This document shows, piece after piece, positions 32,259-43,439 of a stretch of 64,000 bases of DNA (within the stretch, counting starts at the first letter, position 1; each line of letters starts with the position of its first letter). Source of the stretch: Arcuatula senhousia (taxonomy: Eukaryota; Mollusca; Bivalvia; Mytilida; Mytilidae); assembly GCA_963971305.1 (NCBI GenBank), contig OZ020307.1, positions 49,287,702 through 49,351,701 on the forward strand, written 5' to 3'. Under the pieces are notes generated by a model that was not told the origin of the DNA, did not search any database, and saw nothing but the letters and a program-made list of their open reading frames with translations. The position numbers and the translations under genes were made by a program.

Positions 32259-32513
32259 CGGTCGGATTTGACGTCAAGCTGCCATAGATTTTTACTTCAC
32301 ACAAACAAAGATACGCGGTGTTCCTAAGCCGTATCCGGACAAATCGTCCAATGGACTCTTCATGGCAATTTTCATTAAGAACCAACACACTTGATGATTG
32401 GAAATGACACCTTGATTGACGTCCTCTTATAAACTCGTTCCATTTATCACAGAAGCATGGTGGTTGAGTAAACACATCGATATCATAGTTATTCAACCAC
32501 GACGAAGCTGTCG
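32259..32513 (-). CDS. Exon encoding second half of a fucolectin-like (FTP) domain
   Basis: This is a 255-nt, phase 1-1 exon. Acceptor TATAAAG| lies at 32,514 and donor ACCG|GTAATA at 32,258. It reads TASSWLNNYDIDVF, a cysteine-rich stretch, GRQSRCHF, and then the family hallmark GRFVRIRLRNTAYLCLCEV followed by KIYG. Eel fucolectin, tachylectin-4 and pentraxin-1-type (FTP) domains end with GRYV...LTLCEVEVYG. The module binds fucose in characterised members, with extracellular action. The binding residues cannot be verified from this half alone. It joins in phase to the first-half exon at 34,094-34,312. Confidence 0.82.
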
Positions 32514-32589
32514 CTTTATAAAAAAATAAATATACATGTAATGAACAGAGTGTTATGGATTTTGATTAAGTGTAAATTAAATAGAAACT

Positions 32590-32790
32590 GTGATTTATTT
32601 TCATTAAGGTCAGAAGCAGAGGTACCAATTTGACATACGAATGTCAAAATTCCGAAAGGGCAGACACAAACCCAGTAAACACCAACGAGAAAGGGACAAA
32701 TACAAATAACATGTGAAACATGGAAACACAAACATCACTGATATCAACCAACCCCGCGAACTCCACTCGTATCGAAAGTGAACCCAAGTA
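32590..32790 (-). repeat. Retroelement 3'UTR-type fragment
   Basis: An inverse copy of the 7483-7700 family (blocks GAATGTCAAAATTCCGAAAG, GTAAACACCAACGAGAA). It lies in the intron between the two FTP exons. Confidence 0.7.
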
Positions 32791-32819
32791 TGGTATGGTA
32801 TACGGTATCATTTGGCTTC

Positions 32820-33253
32820 ATCATTATTGAAGGGGGTGAGACCTTTTTTGGAACACCGGTAATGGTCATATTTAAGTTTGTTATTCCAGGCTTTGGACAA
32901 TTTAAGTTCGGCGATTCTGCGACAAAATAATATCGGTTCCGTACGACAGAATATCAGTAGAGAACGTAAAAATGAAAAATTGGATAAAATAAGCAGAGGC
33001 ACCAAAGGGGCATTCGAGTGTCAAAAGTCCGAAAAGGCAACGACAAAACCGGTAAACATGAACAAGAACAGCACAAGGAAACACAAAACAAAAACAACCG
33101 AACAGAAATCAACAACGCGAACTCAAGTCGTAACAAGAGTGAACTCGGGTGCTCCGGAAGAGTAAGCGGTTCCTGCCTGCTATAGCACACCCGCCGTGCT
33201 GCCAATTTCCAATTCAGTGTGTCAAATCCGGTAAAGGAAGACAAAACAAAACC
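32820..33253 (-). repeat. 3'UTR of the retroelement whose coding remnant follows
   Basis: Minus-strand continuation of the RT-type fragment at 33,254-33,508. It holds the full set of family blocks (GGAGCACCCGAGTTCACTC, CTTTTCGGACTTTTGACACTCG). This links the dispersed 3'UTR fragments to a coding parent. Confidence 0.65.
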
Positions 33254-33508
33254 CTATGACAAACCGACATCTGCACTCATCTGAGAGATAGAAATCCCAT
33301 ATTTATCTATGAGTACATGGTGTCTACCGTAAAATTTCTTGAGTGAAGACAGCAACCGAGCAGCAACATAACCCTGTGTTAGCAATTTCTGTGTCAAACG
33401 TGACGCTCTGTCAAGGAAATCGATGTAACTCCCACAAGCTCTGGAGTAACGAATCAATTGTGATACGTAAACTCCATAAGCTGGAGCGGACGGAATGTTG
33501 CTACACAC
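33254..33508 (-). pseudogene. C-terminal fragment of a retroelement polyprotein
   Basis: The minus frame reads SNIPSAPAYGVYVSQLIRYS ... DFLDRASRLTQKLL ... KKFYGRHHVLIDKYG. This C-terminal end is seen after the reverse transcriptase in a retroelement family very common in bivalves and other marine invertebrates. Everything upstream (RT, endonuclease) is missing, so this is a 5'-truncated insertion in an intron of the FTP gene. The exact clade cannot be fixed from this piece. Confidence 0.65.
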
Positions 33509-34093
33509 GAAGGGAAAGTTGACGATTGGGAAGTTGAAGTCAAATATAATATTACTGATATTCTTTAGATAGAGGTTTTGCGCGCCATAAAACCTAGTTT
33601 AACCCATAATTTCATTTGAAATGCTTGTACCGAGACAGGACTTTTGCGATATTTAACTCATCCGGTGTTTCTTCCATGCTTTGTCTTTTCTATTGGACAT
33701 TGAGATTGATCATCCAAGTTTGGTAATTTTTTTATTGCCTTTATTTACACATCTTTTACTCATTCGAATAATCTATAACTATTCAATCCAAGCAATTTAC
33801 GAATCGAGTTCAAGAATATTTCTTATCTTTATTTTAATTATATGTTTTCTATTTATGTAGTAAAACAAATTGTACTCGATAATCGTGTTGTCATTTCAGA
33901 CAAATGATAAGATTACAACAGCAGTTTATTCGGAATAACATTCTGACCGTGCGGTTCGTTGATAAAATCATTCGAAACGCTAAAACAAAACAAAAATGTA
34001 AGGAAAAACTATACAAAAAATGTTGAAAATGTAACTCCTGGTTACACTTGGAGTGGTTTGTATTCTATTCAAATGGATAATAAATACACCTAC

Positions 34094-34312
34094 CATCATC
34101 TTTTCTGTTATGTATGATCACTTGCGTGATATTGTAGGTTTCCCCAAGGTCAACAACCCACCACGGCTGGTATTCGTTTTTCGTATTAGTACAAATATAT
34201 CGACCACCTCTCCATGTGGTCGTGTCACCATCGACTGCCTTTTCTGGACCTTTTCCTCCAAGATCCAGAGTCGTAGATTGTCGGGTAGTCTTCCCTAGTG
34301 CAATATTTACAC
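34094..34312 (-). CDS. Exon encoding first half of a fucolectin-like (FTP) domain
   Basis: This is a 219-nt, phase 1-1 minus-strand exon. Acceptor TTTTACAAG| lies at 34,313 and donor GATGATG|GTAGGT at 34,093. It reads VNIALGKTTRQST, then GPEKAVDGDTTTWRGG, ICTNT and PWWVVDLGETYNITQVIIHNR. This is the standard start of an F5/8C-like FTP lectin domain (xNxALGKxAxQSS ... AVDGN ... PWWxVDLG). Joined to 32,259-32,513 it gives one complete domain of about 158 residues. The signal-peptide exon further upstream (higher coordinates) was not found. The exon is too short to show as a long ORF, but homology and both splice sites agree. Confidence 0.85.
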
Positions 34313-37050
34313 CTTGTAAAAATAAAATAACGTTTGTTAAGATAATGAAATTTAAATCACATAAATTTATCCTTATCTTTTTGCTTTACAAAAAACTCTT
34401 ATTAAGAGATATATTGTAAACGTACTTATTGTAATAGGTATTTATTTTCAACATTTCACGAATTCACCCAAATTCAAGGGTAATTCGTTTCGTGTTTTCT
34501 ATAGCTATTCATTATTTTTTTTTCATTTCAAGCTTTTTTTCACAGACATTTGACAAACCATTACATCATGTATATGAACGTTTTATTTTAATCTAACCAA
34601 CCATCCTACTTTAAATAAACCTTTGAAACATATTTCTTTCTGGTAGCAATGTTAATGATGTGAATTTGAGGAATCCTGTTCAAATAAAGGAAAACAAAGT
34701 CGATAAAAAGAGTTTATGTTCAATTTATGTATATTTGATATTTTCATGCAATTTGTATTTGTTAAGGTTTGCCCTTATGGTAATAAAAACATTGTACTGT
34801 CCCATGTAAAAAATGAAATAACATGTAATGTTGACCAAAATATATTGTTCAAAATACGTTGTTCAATCACCTCTATCTATTGTGGATGTACGTCATCTAT
34901 GGTCCGACTATAGTACATGTACATTTTTAATTAATATTGAGTTAAAAAGCTGTTAATAATGTCGGCTCATTATTGAAAACTTGTCTGGTTGCTATAAAAT
35001 CGTTCAATTACCCGACACTTCTTTATTAAGGTTCACCAGCAACAACATAAGTAATCTTGATACCATTTTCCAGAAAAAACAGGAGCTAACTCAGCTCTAA
35101 AACAGATAGATTTAACAGTTAATTTGCAAGAAAACATTTTTAAATCCTACATTTTGTTTTACAAATCAACATCTTCATATCGACTGAAAAGGGTGGATAA
35201 CAATTTGGGCTAAACATTAAGAAAAAAACAAACAAACAAACTCTAATTTGGGCTAATATCACTCGACGTTTGGGCTAATTAGATATTTACATAGACAGGT
35301 AAAAAAAGGTAGATTTCTATCAAAGTATATATATATATATATACATTGAGGTGATTTTTTTCCAATTTTATGCACATGGTCGATATCCTCGGTGCTGGAT
35401 TTGGCTTCCTTGTTCGAACGTTTTGGTTTTGAGTACTTTTCGTTTTCAACAGTTTGGATTTGACCTTTCAATGTTTTGATTTAAATGCTACTGATGAGAG
35501 GTTACTTCTTGAAATATCGATATATAGCATATCCAAATTAGCCGTTTGTACCCGCGTTTTGGTATTTGTAATTTTGAACCCACAAAAAAAAAATTGTAAT
35601 ACATCAAGTACGTGAAAGAAAAAAATGCTTTTGTATACCATCTTTCCTCGTTAATCCGTCTATTCATATTGTATAAAATAACACACGACCAATAAAACCT
35701 ATAACTTACCTTAAAACATAAAAAAAAACTATCTATCTATACATTACAGAATTTCAAAACATATATCCCTGGTAATATCATTCATGTATGCATGTTTTTT
35801 TTTAAACTTTAAACTGTTTGTTTGAAAAATATTAAAATAAAATCAGTTTTAATTTCTTTTTTAAGAAGGGACGTCTAATCTGACACGAATTGACCGTAAA
35901 ATTTCTAATATTTTTTGTCATTGAAATTTCCGTTTGTTCAATTCAAAATTGTTAAAAACACCAGGTTTCTTTGCTTGTACTGCACATGGTCGGTATCCTC
36001 GGTGCAGGATTTTGCTTCCCTGTTCGAACATTTTGGCTTTGCGGACTTTCAATACTTTTGGATTTTTGACATTCTTATGTTTTGATTCAAATGCTGCCCC
36101 TTAAAATATCGATATACAGCATAACCAAATTAACCGTTTTAATAACGTTTTTATTCCCGTTTTTGGTATTTGTATCTTGAAAGTCTTAACTAAATATTTT
36201 GCAAGTTTCAAGTTAAGCTTGAAATCAGGAACATGTTTTTTTAAAGGCAATGTAAGCAATAATGTAACTACCTTTCAATTGAATAATGGAAGCACCAATG
36301 AGGCATTTGAGTGTCAAAAGTTCGAAAGGTGAACGACAATACCAGTATACACGAACAAGTACAGCACGAGGAAACATATAACATTAAATCAACCGTACAG
36401 AGATAGATAAAGCGAACTTAAGTCATAACAACAGTAAAACAAAAAATACCGAACTTCATGGGGGAACCAAATGATAACTTAGATGATCAACCTATGTCTG
36501 GGGTAGGAAGAACCTTAGGGTTTAGATACTTAGAAATCATCACCACTCGTCATAGTCATCTCCTGATTGATTTTATTTCTGTTTCAATAGTGTACGCACT
36601 CCATATTTTCAAAATTCCGCTAGGAGATTATTAAAGTATGGTTAACTTCCTATCCGACTGTTTTGTAATTTTGAAGACTTAAATAAATATTAATAATACT
36701 TACTCTGAATATTCATCATAACTCGCTTCGAAATTAACGTTTGCGTAAAGTTTATTTTCATATGGAATATATATAGCCTTATCCCGAAATCAATCCTTTA
36801 AAAATTCATCATGCCGAATAAAAAAAATCAATTGATTTTTTTTTAAACGGAACGGAGATTTTCTGATGCATTGAACAATAACATTTTTAGAGGATTCTTT
36901 TTCAGTGTTGTTGTATTCTTAGAACGCAATGATAAAAATGCATAATAAACCTGTTGTGAATAACATAACTCATGGCCTCTGTCTATAACGATCAAAATTA
37001 AATTGTTCATTTACAAGAGGCCATCGAATATATAAACTGGAGATTTATAA
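34313..37050. other. Non-coding; paralogous to 21.45-22.7 kb, with dispersed repeats
   Basis: 35,010-35,110, 35,735-35,900 and 36,180-36,260 match the 21.5-22.0 kb segment. 36,540-36,660 matches 42,000-42,120 (CATCACCACTCGTCAT, ATGGTTAAC). A short dispersed repeat occurs twice (35,372-35,490 and 35,982-36,108, with TATCCTCGGTGC and GTTCGAAC). 36,285-36,530 is a minus-strand retroelement 3'UTR-type fragment with a GGGAACCAAAT tail. A (TA)n run lies at 35,327-35,343. Confidence 0.6.
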
Positions 37051-37052
37051 TA

Positions 37053-37590
37053 GCGAGCATAGCTCGCAAGCGGGCACGAAGTGTCCGCTCGAGCGGAGAG
37101 CTCTACGGTATTTGTTTCCGCGAGAAATTTGCTAATGCTGATTTAGATTTTTTATGGTCCGGAAAGGGTTATTATTTTTACAGGGCCGGAGTGACTGTTA
37201 AAATAATTTATAAGAAAAGAAATAATGCTTAAAAAAATAATAAATTGCGCTTTTTACAAGAAAATAATATTCTTAAAATAATAAATACACATAAGCTGCT
37301 CGTTTCGTCTTGGTTATATGCACGTACGAAACTAACGTGTCTCGAAGCTTAATCGCCCCATACCATCTCGCCCCAAAATAAGCAATTGGAAATATTGGAA
37401 ATTAAATGATAGCGATAGCCCTGAATGTCGACATTGAGAACAAAATATGAATAAAAAATATATATGAAAAAGGTTGTTAGAAATGGAAAAACTTGTTTAC
37501 CAAATAAACTTATGAATTTTGTCATTTTACACATTTTTTTTTCACATATTTTCAGGCTATGCTCGCATTTAGGCAATGCCTACTCCATAT
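37053..37590 (-). mobile_element. TA-flanked 538-bp nonautonomous element (copy 2)
   Basis: Inverse orientation of the element in the gypsy 5' LTR, starting GCGAGCATAGCTCGC and ending CTCCATAT, with TA at 37,051-37,052 and 37,591-37,592. This copy has the second GCGAGCATAGCC motif well preserved about 24 bp in from its right end. So the inverted motif is terminal at one end and subterminal at the other. Confidence 0.88.
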
Positions 37591-37592
37591 TA

Positions 37593-38722
37593 ATTCTAAG
37601 TATTAAGAAGCAGTATATCTAGTATTGGAACAAAAGTACTTATTAAATATGTTTTTCTAAAGTTTTGATACTTTAATTGGCTTTTAAAGTCATTTGATCT
37701 TAAAAAAATAAATCAAATGTTTTATTTAGGTAACATAACAGGGACAGATTTCTGGATATTTCCCTGCTTTGTTTTATTTTCGACGGAATCAATACTATTG
37801 TACCTCTCTTGAAAAGTCAATAATGTGACGCCACCAGTCAAAAGATGAACCAAAAATATAATAAAGCAATTGTGTAACTTTCTAGTTTAAAAACATCCTG
37901 AATTGCAATCCCTCAGAGTTGATGTTTTCCCTCGGGCAAGACCTCGGGAGTCCATCTATCGAGGGCCAAAATTGTATGTCACTAGACGTTTTTCCATACT
38001 ATGACGGTTGACTCTGCCCTGCTCTGCCAATCGCTGTCAAGCGTAACGATACATAGAGGCATCCCTGCCTAAGAAAATAATGCATTTACGCCTACTTTTT
38101 TATGTGTAAATTACAAAAAAATTATCAAACTAGTTAAACATGTTAAGTCGTGTTCGTGCCTTATACTTGGCTTAACGACGAACTGACTATAAAATTACAA
38201 AATACTAAAACAGAAAAAAAACTTTTTCTTCTAATAAGCAACATTTGAATCAAAACCTTGGACGATTTAATCAAACCAAAAACGTTCAATAAGATGAAAA
38301 ACAATTCAATTAAAGGCAATCGAAAAATTTTGAGAAAAAAAAACCCATTTGATTTAATTCGTATCAGACAAGTGTTACTGCCAGGCTTGTGGGTACCTTC
38401 GAGGATCCCTGGTCCATTAGGAATGGTAATCGACCTTGAGGTTTTGAATATACAAAGAAGGGGTTTTGAAAATTGAATAGTTTGTATTTGTAATTTTCAA
38501 GTTATAGCCTTAACATATGCATTCCTTGTAAACTGACAATATATTTGTGTTTTATCCAATCTTAAGCATAACATTCTATACGTCTTATCATATGAAGTTT
38601 AACGATTTAGCTCGGTTTGCACGGTTTTATCGGTATGATCGTAAGAAATGTTATTACGTTACACGTAAGGCCTTTAAAATTGTAATGGTCGAAATGGATG
38701 AATATCCTCCGTTCGAGAATTT
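37593..38722. other. Segment paralogous to 22.6-24.1 kb; no exon seen
   Basis: Colinear weak homology to the region just downstream of the other transmembrane exon. No splice-bounded coding block. Confidence 0.55.
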
Positions 38723-38865
38723 TTAATAGGTGTAGTTTACATACAACATCTTCAGACTTTTTTGGTGCACAAAGAACAAGATACTAAGCAAAGCAACGAA
38801 AGCACAAACAATTAAAGATTTGATTCCGGGATTATCAAAGATAGATTTCGGCAAATAAGTTGCTG
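38723..38865 (-). CDS. Terminal exon encoding a transmembrane helix and tail (paralogue B)
   Basis: The minus-strand acceptor GGGAG| at 38,866 opens a phase-1 exon of 46 codons plus stop (38,723). It reads ATYLPKSIFDNPGIKSLIVC, a hydrophobic run (AFVALLSILFF), then a short tail HQKSLKMLYVNYTY. It matches paralogue A at 24,102-24,226 in order and spacing but has a longer tail. A second AG three bases further in (AGCAG|CA) would keep the same phase. The upstream frame stays open for some 15 codons beyond the acceptor, so the exact start is uncertain. The ectodomain exons that it should follow (higher coordinates) are not visible in this window. Confidence 0.55.
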
Positions 38866-40432
38866 CTCCCAGAATATATGCATGTAATGTGCCAGAGCTG
38901 TACTCTGACAATATGTTGAACGTCAGTTTTTTTTTTTCAAAATGATAAGCAACATGTGTTCATAAAAATTCATATCGGTTATAAATTGGTTGGTGACAAA
39001 ATAACCTTAAGGAACATCACAGTTTTAAACCATTCCTCATTCGTTATTTAAGGTAGATTGGGTGTATACCACTAAGCATCTTTTTGCAAGTTTTTCAAAA
39101 CTTTAATTTTTATAATGCTAGCTATTCTACCTGATTTCTATTGGGCTAGAAAAAAATCAAAAATATTAATTACAACATTTTTTTTAAATAAAATACACCT
39201 TCTTTGCGAATTTCAATCTTGTCCCGTTCTTTCTTAGGGGAAATTATTTATTTGTAGTAATAAGGATAAACACATTTTTCACTTTTGTCAAAAATTTTGA
39301 TGTTGAACTTAATTCCTATTTAGTATATTTAAAGATTTTTACAAAACAAAGATTTTACAAATTTTAAGAAAGATTTTCTTAGACGTAAGAAATTTGAGTT
39401 TTCCTTATTGATTTTTTATTAAAAACACATAAATCATATCGAGATTTAAAGTACCATGCTAGGGCTATCACTGGCCAAATTTAAAAAGGAAAATTCTATG
39501 GATGGAATTTGAAACACCCCATCTACCTTGGGCACTAAAGTAATGCAAAACGAAGAAACACACAATACAAAAAAACACTCATACAACCACCATGAATTCA
39601 GCAATTTATGTCTACAACGAAGGCAAGTAAAGGACTTCGATCTCGGGAAATATAAAACAAAATAAACTAGACTTGCCCACAATGATTAAAACGATCAATT
39701 AATAATCAGAACAAAAACAGACCTATGCTACTAAGTATATCCCGGACTTAAGTTTAGTCTAATATAAACTAAACACAGGCGGAAAGTAACCTCATTTCAT
39801 TGAATGAAATTATTGTTCTTCCTTTCAAACGAATCACAATTATGTTTTATGACTAAAATTTCTTGGGTTACTAGTTGTTTAATCTTTTACAGTCTTTTTT
39901 GTTTAAAATGTAAATATGCGCCTAATATTCAAAGCATTGGTTGAAATGGTGTTTTCGGTCGTTCAAATCGTTGACAATCTTTTTCATAGAATATTTTAAA
40001 AAAATTCTATGACATTTCAAGCACATAGCTTACTGAGTCACACAATCTTACAAATAGTTATGTATACCAAACCAATCATTGGTCAATACATCTACACTAC
40101 TAAAATAACGAAGCGTTTTTTGTTAGCTGAGTTGTAGCCTAAAGAACAAATGCTACGTCTAATCTTTATATATCAAAAATAGGGGATGGTTGTGCCCTAT
40201 AAAAATTTCATTAACACATATGCAATTATGTCTGTAGTTTGCTAATTAACCTAATTAATTGATCCGGAAACGGTATAGCCGACTTAACTGCTGTGCATCG
40301 GCCAATAGAACAAGCTTATTATGCATTAACACTACGAATTTCTTTAAAATTCAATGCAAAGATTAGATGATTTTTAATATTTTGAATATTTCGTTTGATA
40401 AAATGCAAGAACTAACCTCAATCATAAATTTT
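38866..40432. other. No gene recognised
   Basis: 38,990-39,055 is paralogous to 24,350-24,410. The remainder is AT-rich without a splice-bounded exon. Confidence 0.5.
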
Positions 40433-41010
40433 GGAGTAGAGCCACGAAGGCACCCAAATGGTCCAAAAATTCAACTTTGATATATCTGCTTGAAGTTGCT
40501 GCAATAATGTTCATTAGTCTTTATATTTCATGAATTGCAATATTTTTTCCTGCAATTAAATATCAATGAGGAGAGCAGTGGGGTCAAAAATAGACTTTTT
40601 GGGGAAAAATATCAATTTGTGACAGTTTTCCTTGATTTTCGTGAATAAATCGATGAATATGAAATGGGCCACAACTGTCGACCAAAATTATTTTGTGATA
40701 GAAATGTGTATTATGATCTTATAAATGAATAATCAAAAAATTACGATGGTCGAGGAATGTGGCCAATACTAATTTTGACGAAATATGCAGAGAAACCACT
40801 GAACATGTGTGAAAAATGAGGAATTTTCAAATTTATGGCCTGTTTAAAGTCTCAAGGCTAAACCTTTGGTGTAAATATTTTGCTAAATCTAACAGATATG
40901 AAAAGTTTGTTCATACTTTAATATATTTTAATTAATTTTTTGACAAGTTATAGTAGTAGAAAAAATAGTGAAAATACCGGGCCGATTTAGGGCCTTCGTG
41001 GCTCTGCTCC
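40433..41010. mobile_element. 578-bp TIR element (GGAGYAGAGCCACGAAGGC ends)
   Basis: The left end GGAGTAGAGCCACGAAGGCA is inverted at the right as GCCTTCGTGGCTCTGCTCC. Only one or two mismatches occur over 25 bp. No transposase frame; a MITE. The flanks (TTTT / TTTG) do not give a sure target duplication. Confidence 0.75.
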
Positions 41011-41411
41011 TTTGAATTCCAGTATTTCCACAGAAAGTGATCCTCTTCTATTTATAACAATTACATCTCTGAAATCAAAATAAATACTTGTAAATCTCTA
41101 ATTATCAAGCACATGTTCGGTGTAAATTTAAATTTACTCAACCAAATCAAAACACGTCCTCGATAACTATTTATAGTAAAAGGACACATAAACTTTATTC
41201 AATAATACGAGGTTATATGTCCTTGAAATAGAAAATACACAACATACACGAATAAGCATTTAAATCATCTATTTTTCACATGCTTGCTTAAAAATTGTTG
41301 GCAAATATTTTATATATACTTATACATGTTATATGCTTTTTATCTACGCTAAACGCATCTACACGTGTGAGTAAATATTATTTCTGGCCACAAAGGGAAA
41401 AAATATCTTTT

Positions 41412-41603
41412 CATGGCCACCTAGGCCTATATGTGCATGACCACCAAAGTCTATATGTTCATGGCCACCTAGGCCTATAAGTGCATGGCCAACTAGGCCT
41501 ATATGTGCATGACCACCTAGGTCTATATCATGGCCACCTAGGCCTTAAAATTATTAGTGCATGGCCACCTAGGCCTATAAAATATAAGTGCATAGCCACC
41601 AAG
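41412..41603. repeat. About 30-bp minisatellite, eight copies (CATGGCCACCTAGGCCTATA)
   Basis: Degenerate units with the core GGCCACCTAGGCCTAT and spacer ATGTGCATG or AAGTGCATG. One unit is shortened and one carries an ATTATT insert. Confidence 0.9.
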
Positions 41604-41734
41604 GGAAATAAAATGGAATACCTAACAGTATGAAGTGTCGCACTCGACACGTCCGTTCCCTAGCATGGATATTAAAATAATGAGAATGAGTAACATGAAC
41701 TTCCGCCTACGTCATCAGCCAATGAGACTAATGC

Positions 41735-42130
41735 ATATATCTATACATGACAGACTTTCAAAACAATGGTAATATCATATGCATAATTTTTTACTTTAAA
41801 CTGTTTGTTCGAAAAAGAAAAGATGAAAAATAGTCAGGTTTGATTTATTTAAAGAACGAAACGTCTTTTTTGTAGTCTTAACTAAATATTTTGCTAGTTT
41901 AGAGAAAAGATTGCCTTACGAAATCTCATTTTTTTCAATAAGGGATGTGAACAATATTGTAACTATCGATCTTAAGTACTTGAATGTTGATATCTTCATG
42001 ATCATCACCACTCGTCATCTCCTTTCTCATTTATTTGTTTTTGTTTTGTTTCAATAATGTATGCCATCCATATCCCAGAAATTCCTCTATGGAATGATTA
42101 AACTATGGTTAACATCTTACATGTACAGCG
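41735..42130. other. Third paralogous segment (matches 21.8-22.0 and 35.7-36.65 kb)
   Basis: Shared blocks are GGTAATATCAT, AAACTGTTTGTT, TAGTCTTAACTAAATATTTTGC, ATCACCACTCGTCATCTCC and ATGGTTAAC. No exon is found. It shows that a third copy of the duplicated gene segment once existed here. Confidence 0.6.
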
Positions 42131-42189
42131 GCCATGTCTTTTTACGAATCAAAATTCCGAACGATTGTTTTCTTCATATAATGCCACTA

Positions 42190-42285
42190 AACAACTGTAC
42201 CAAGTTCGGTTGACATTGGACGACGACGACGACGCCAAGTGATGGTAGAAGCTCACATGGACTTTCGGTCCAGGTGAGCTAAAAA
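42190..42285 (-). repeat. Bivalve 'agctcacctgg' foldback repeat end
   Basis: On the minus strand: TTTTTAGCTCACCTGGACC, loop GAAA, GTCCATGTGAGCT, then CACTTGGCGTCGTCGTCGTC. The fold has a 7-bp outer arm, a 2-nt mismatch and a 4-bp inner arm. The same start is cut by the end of the window at 63,988. Confidence 0.8.
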
Positions 42286-42289
42286 GGAG

Positions 42290-43019
42290 AATTTGTTTGT
42301 AAATCGACTTTTAACACATACTTCATTTGTACTTTAGGTTGTTCCGTTTTAAATGTTCAGTACGCCCTTTCTAAATTCTGATATTATAACGTTTTGTAAC
42401 AAGCATAAAGTTGTACACTTTCATATTTTTGGAACTATCAACCATATTTTGTAATAAAACGGGCTAAACCATTTAAGTTTATTACATGTATCAGTGAGTT
42501 AAAGACTACTGTCATCAAACTAAGCAGTTATTCTATCTAAAGGGTGGCTCAATGTTTTCCCTTTACAGAATAAGTCAATTTTACCGTTACATGTATGTTG
42601 TATAGAAAGAACAAAATAGAATATACACAATTAAGGTAGGTCAAATTGAAGGCAATACCTACTTTTAGTAAACCAAACAATCTTAGAATTTCAACAGCAA
42701 AAAGACCCTCCTCCCGAAAAAGGAACCCAAAACAAAATACAAAAAAGAATTACAGTTGTTTCATCAAATGTACATTTAGAAAAAGCTTTTTATCTTAGTT
42801 TATCCAAAAAAAAATTCGGTTTGCAGGCACTGCTCGGCCCTTTTCACCCTCAGGGGTCGCTTTTGTTTACTGGAAGTTGATGATTGCATCTGAGTTGTGT
42901 AATTATTTGTAGTGGCATTAACGACTGACTGGGGAGTAACGTCTTGACTACATGTATACCTAGATATAGGTCTGCAGCGACATCGGCATTAACGGCAGCG
43001 TCGTCTAGTATTGTATTAT
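42290..43019. other. No gene recognised
   Basis: AT-rich. 42,985-43,019 (GGCATTAACGGCAGCG...TTGTATTAT) is directly repeated at 43,399-43,434. Confidence 0.5.
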
Positions 43020-43394
43020 GGATGATTGCTGGTCAGCATTTGAGATTTCTTTCAGATTTTCGGACTCATCTGGATTTTACCATTAAAATGGTGATAATTT
43101 TTTTTGCCCACTGACCCCCTGTTTTCTTTTAAATTATTATTTATTAGAGCATAAAGGGCTAACTAGCAAAGTTTTTAAAATTTCTTGTTATTTTTTAAAC
43201 AAGTCTAATGTTAAACCTATGAAAAAGTCAGAGAAATCCTTTTCCCGCCAAATTTTGAACGCTTCATATCTCAAAAGCGAGTTCGGTGACCTATGATTTT
43301 TTTAAGCTGATTTATTACCTTTACCTATGGGCTATTCATTAAATATAACAATTTAGAGACACCTTGTTATTTTTAAACTGACCAGCGATCATCC
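43020..43394. mobile_element. 375-bp MITE between 35-bp direct repeats
   Basis: The inverted ends are GGATGATTGCTGGTCAG and CTGACCAGCGATCATCC. The flanking 35 bp are repeated directly on both sides with three or so differences, too long and too diverged for an ordinary target duplication. Confidence 0.6.
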
Positions 43395-43439
43395 TTAATG
43401 GCATTAACGGCAGCTTCGTACAGTTTTGTATTATTTTTT

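Noticed and set aside
39446..39682. 78-codon minus-strand frame
   Set aside because: Starts on a non-ATG codon, lacks splice sites at suitable places and matches no family that I know.
41295..41480. Possible signal-peptide exon (hydrophobic start, GTGAGT donor)
   Set aside because: The first codon is TTG, the nearest upstream ATG runs into TAA, and the donor phase (0) does not fit the phase-1 SUEL exon.
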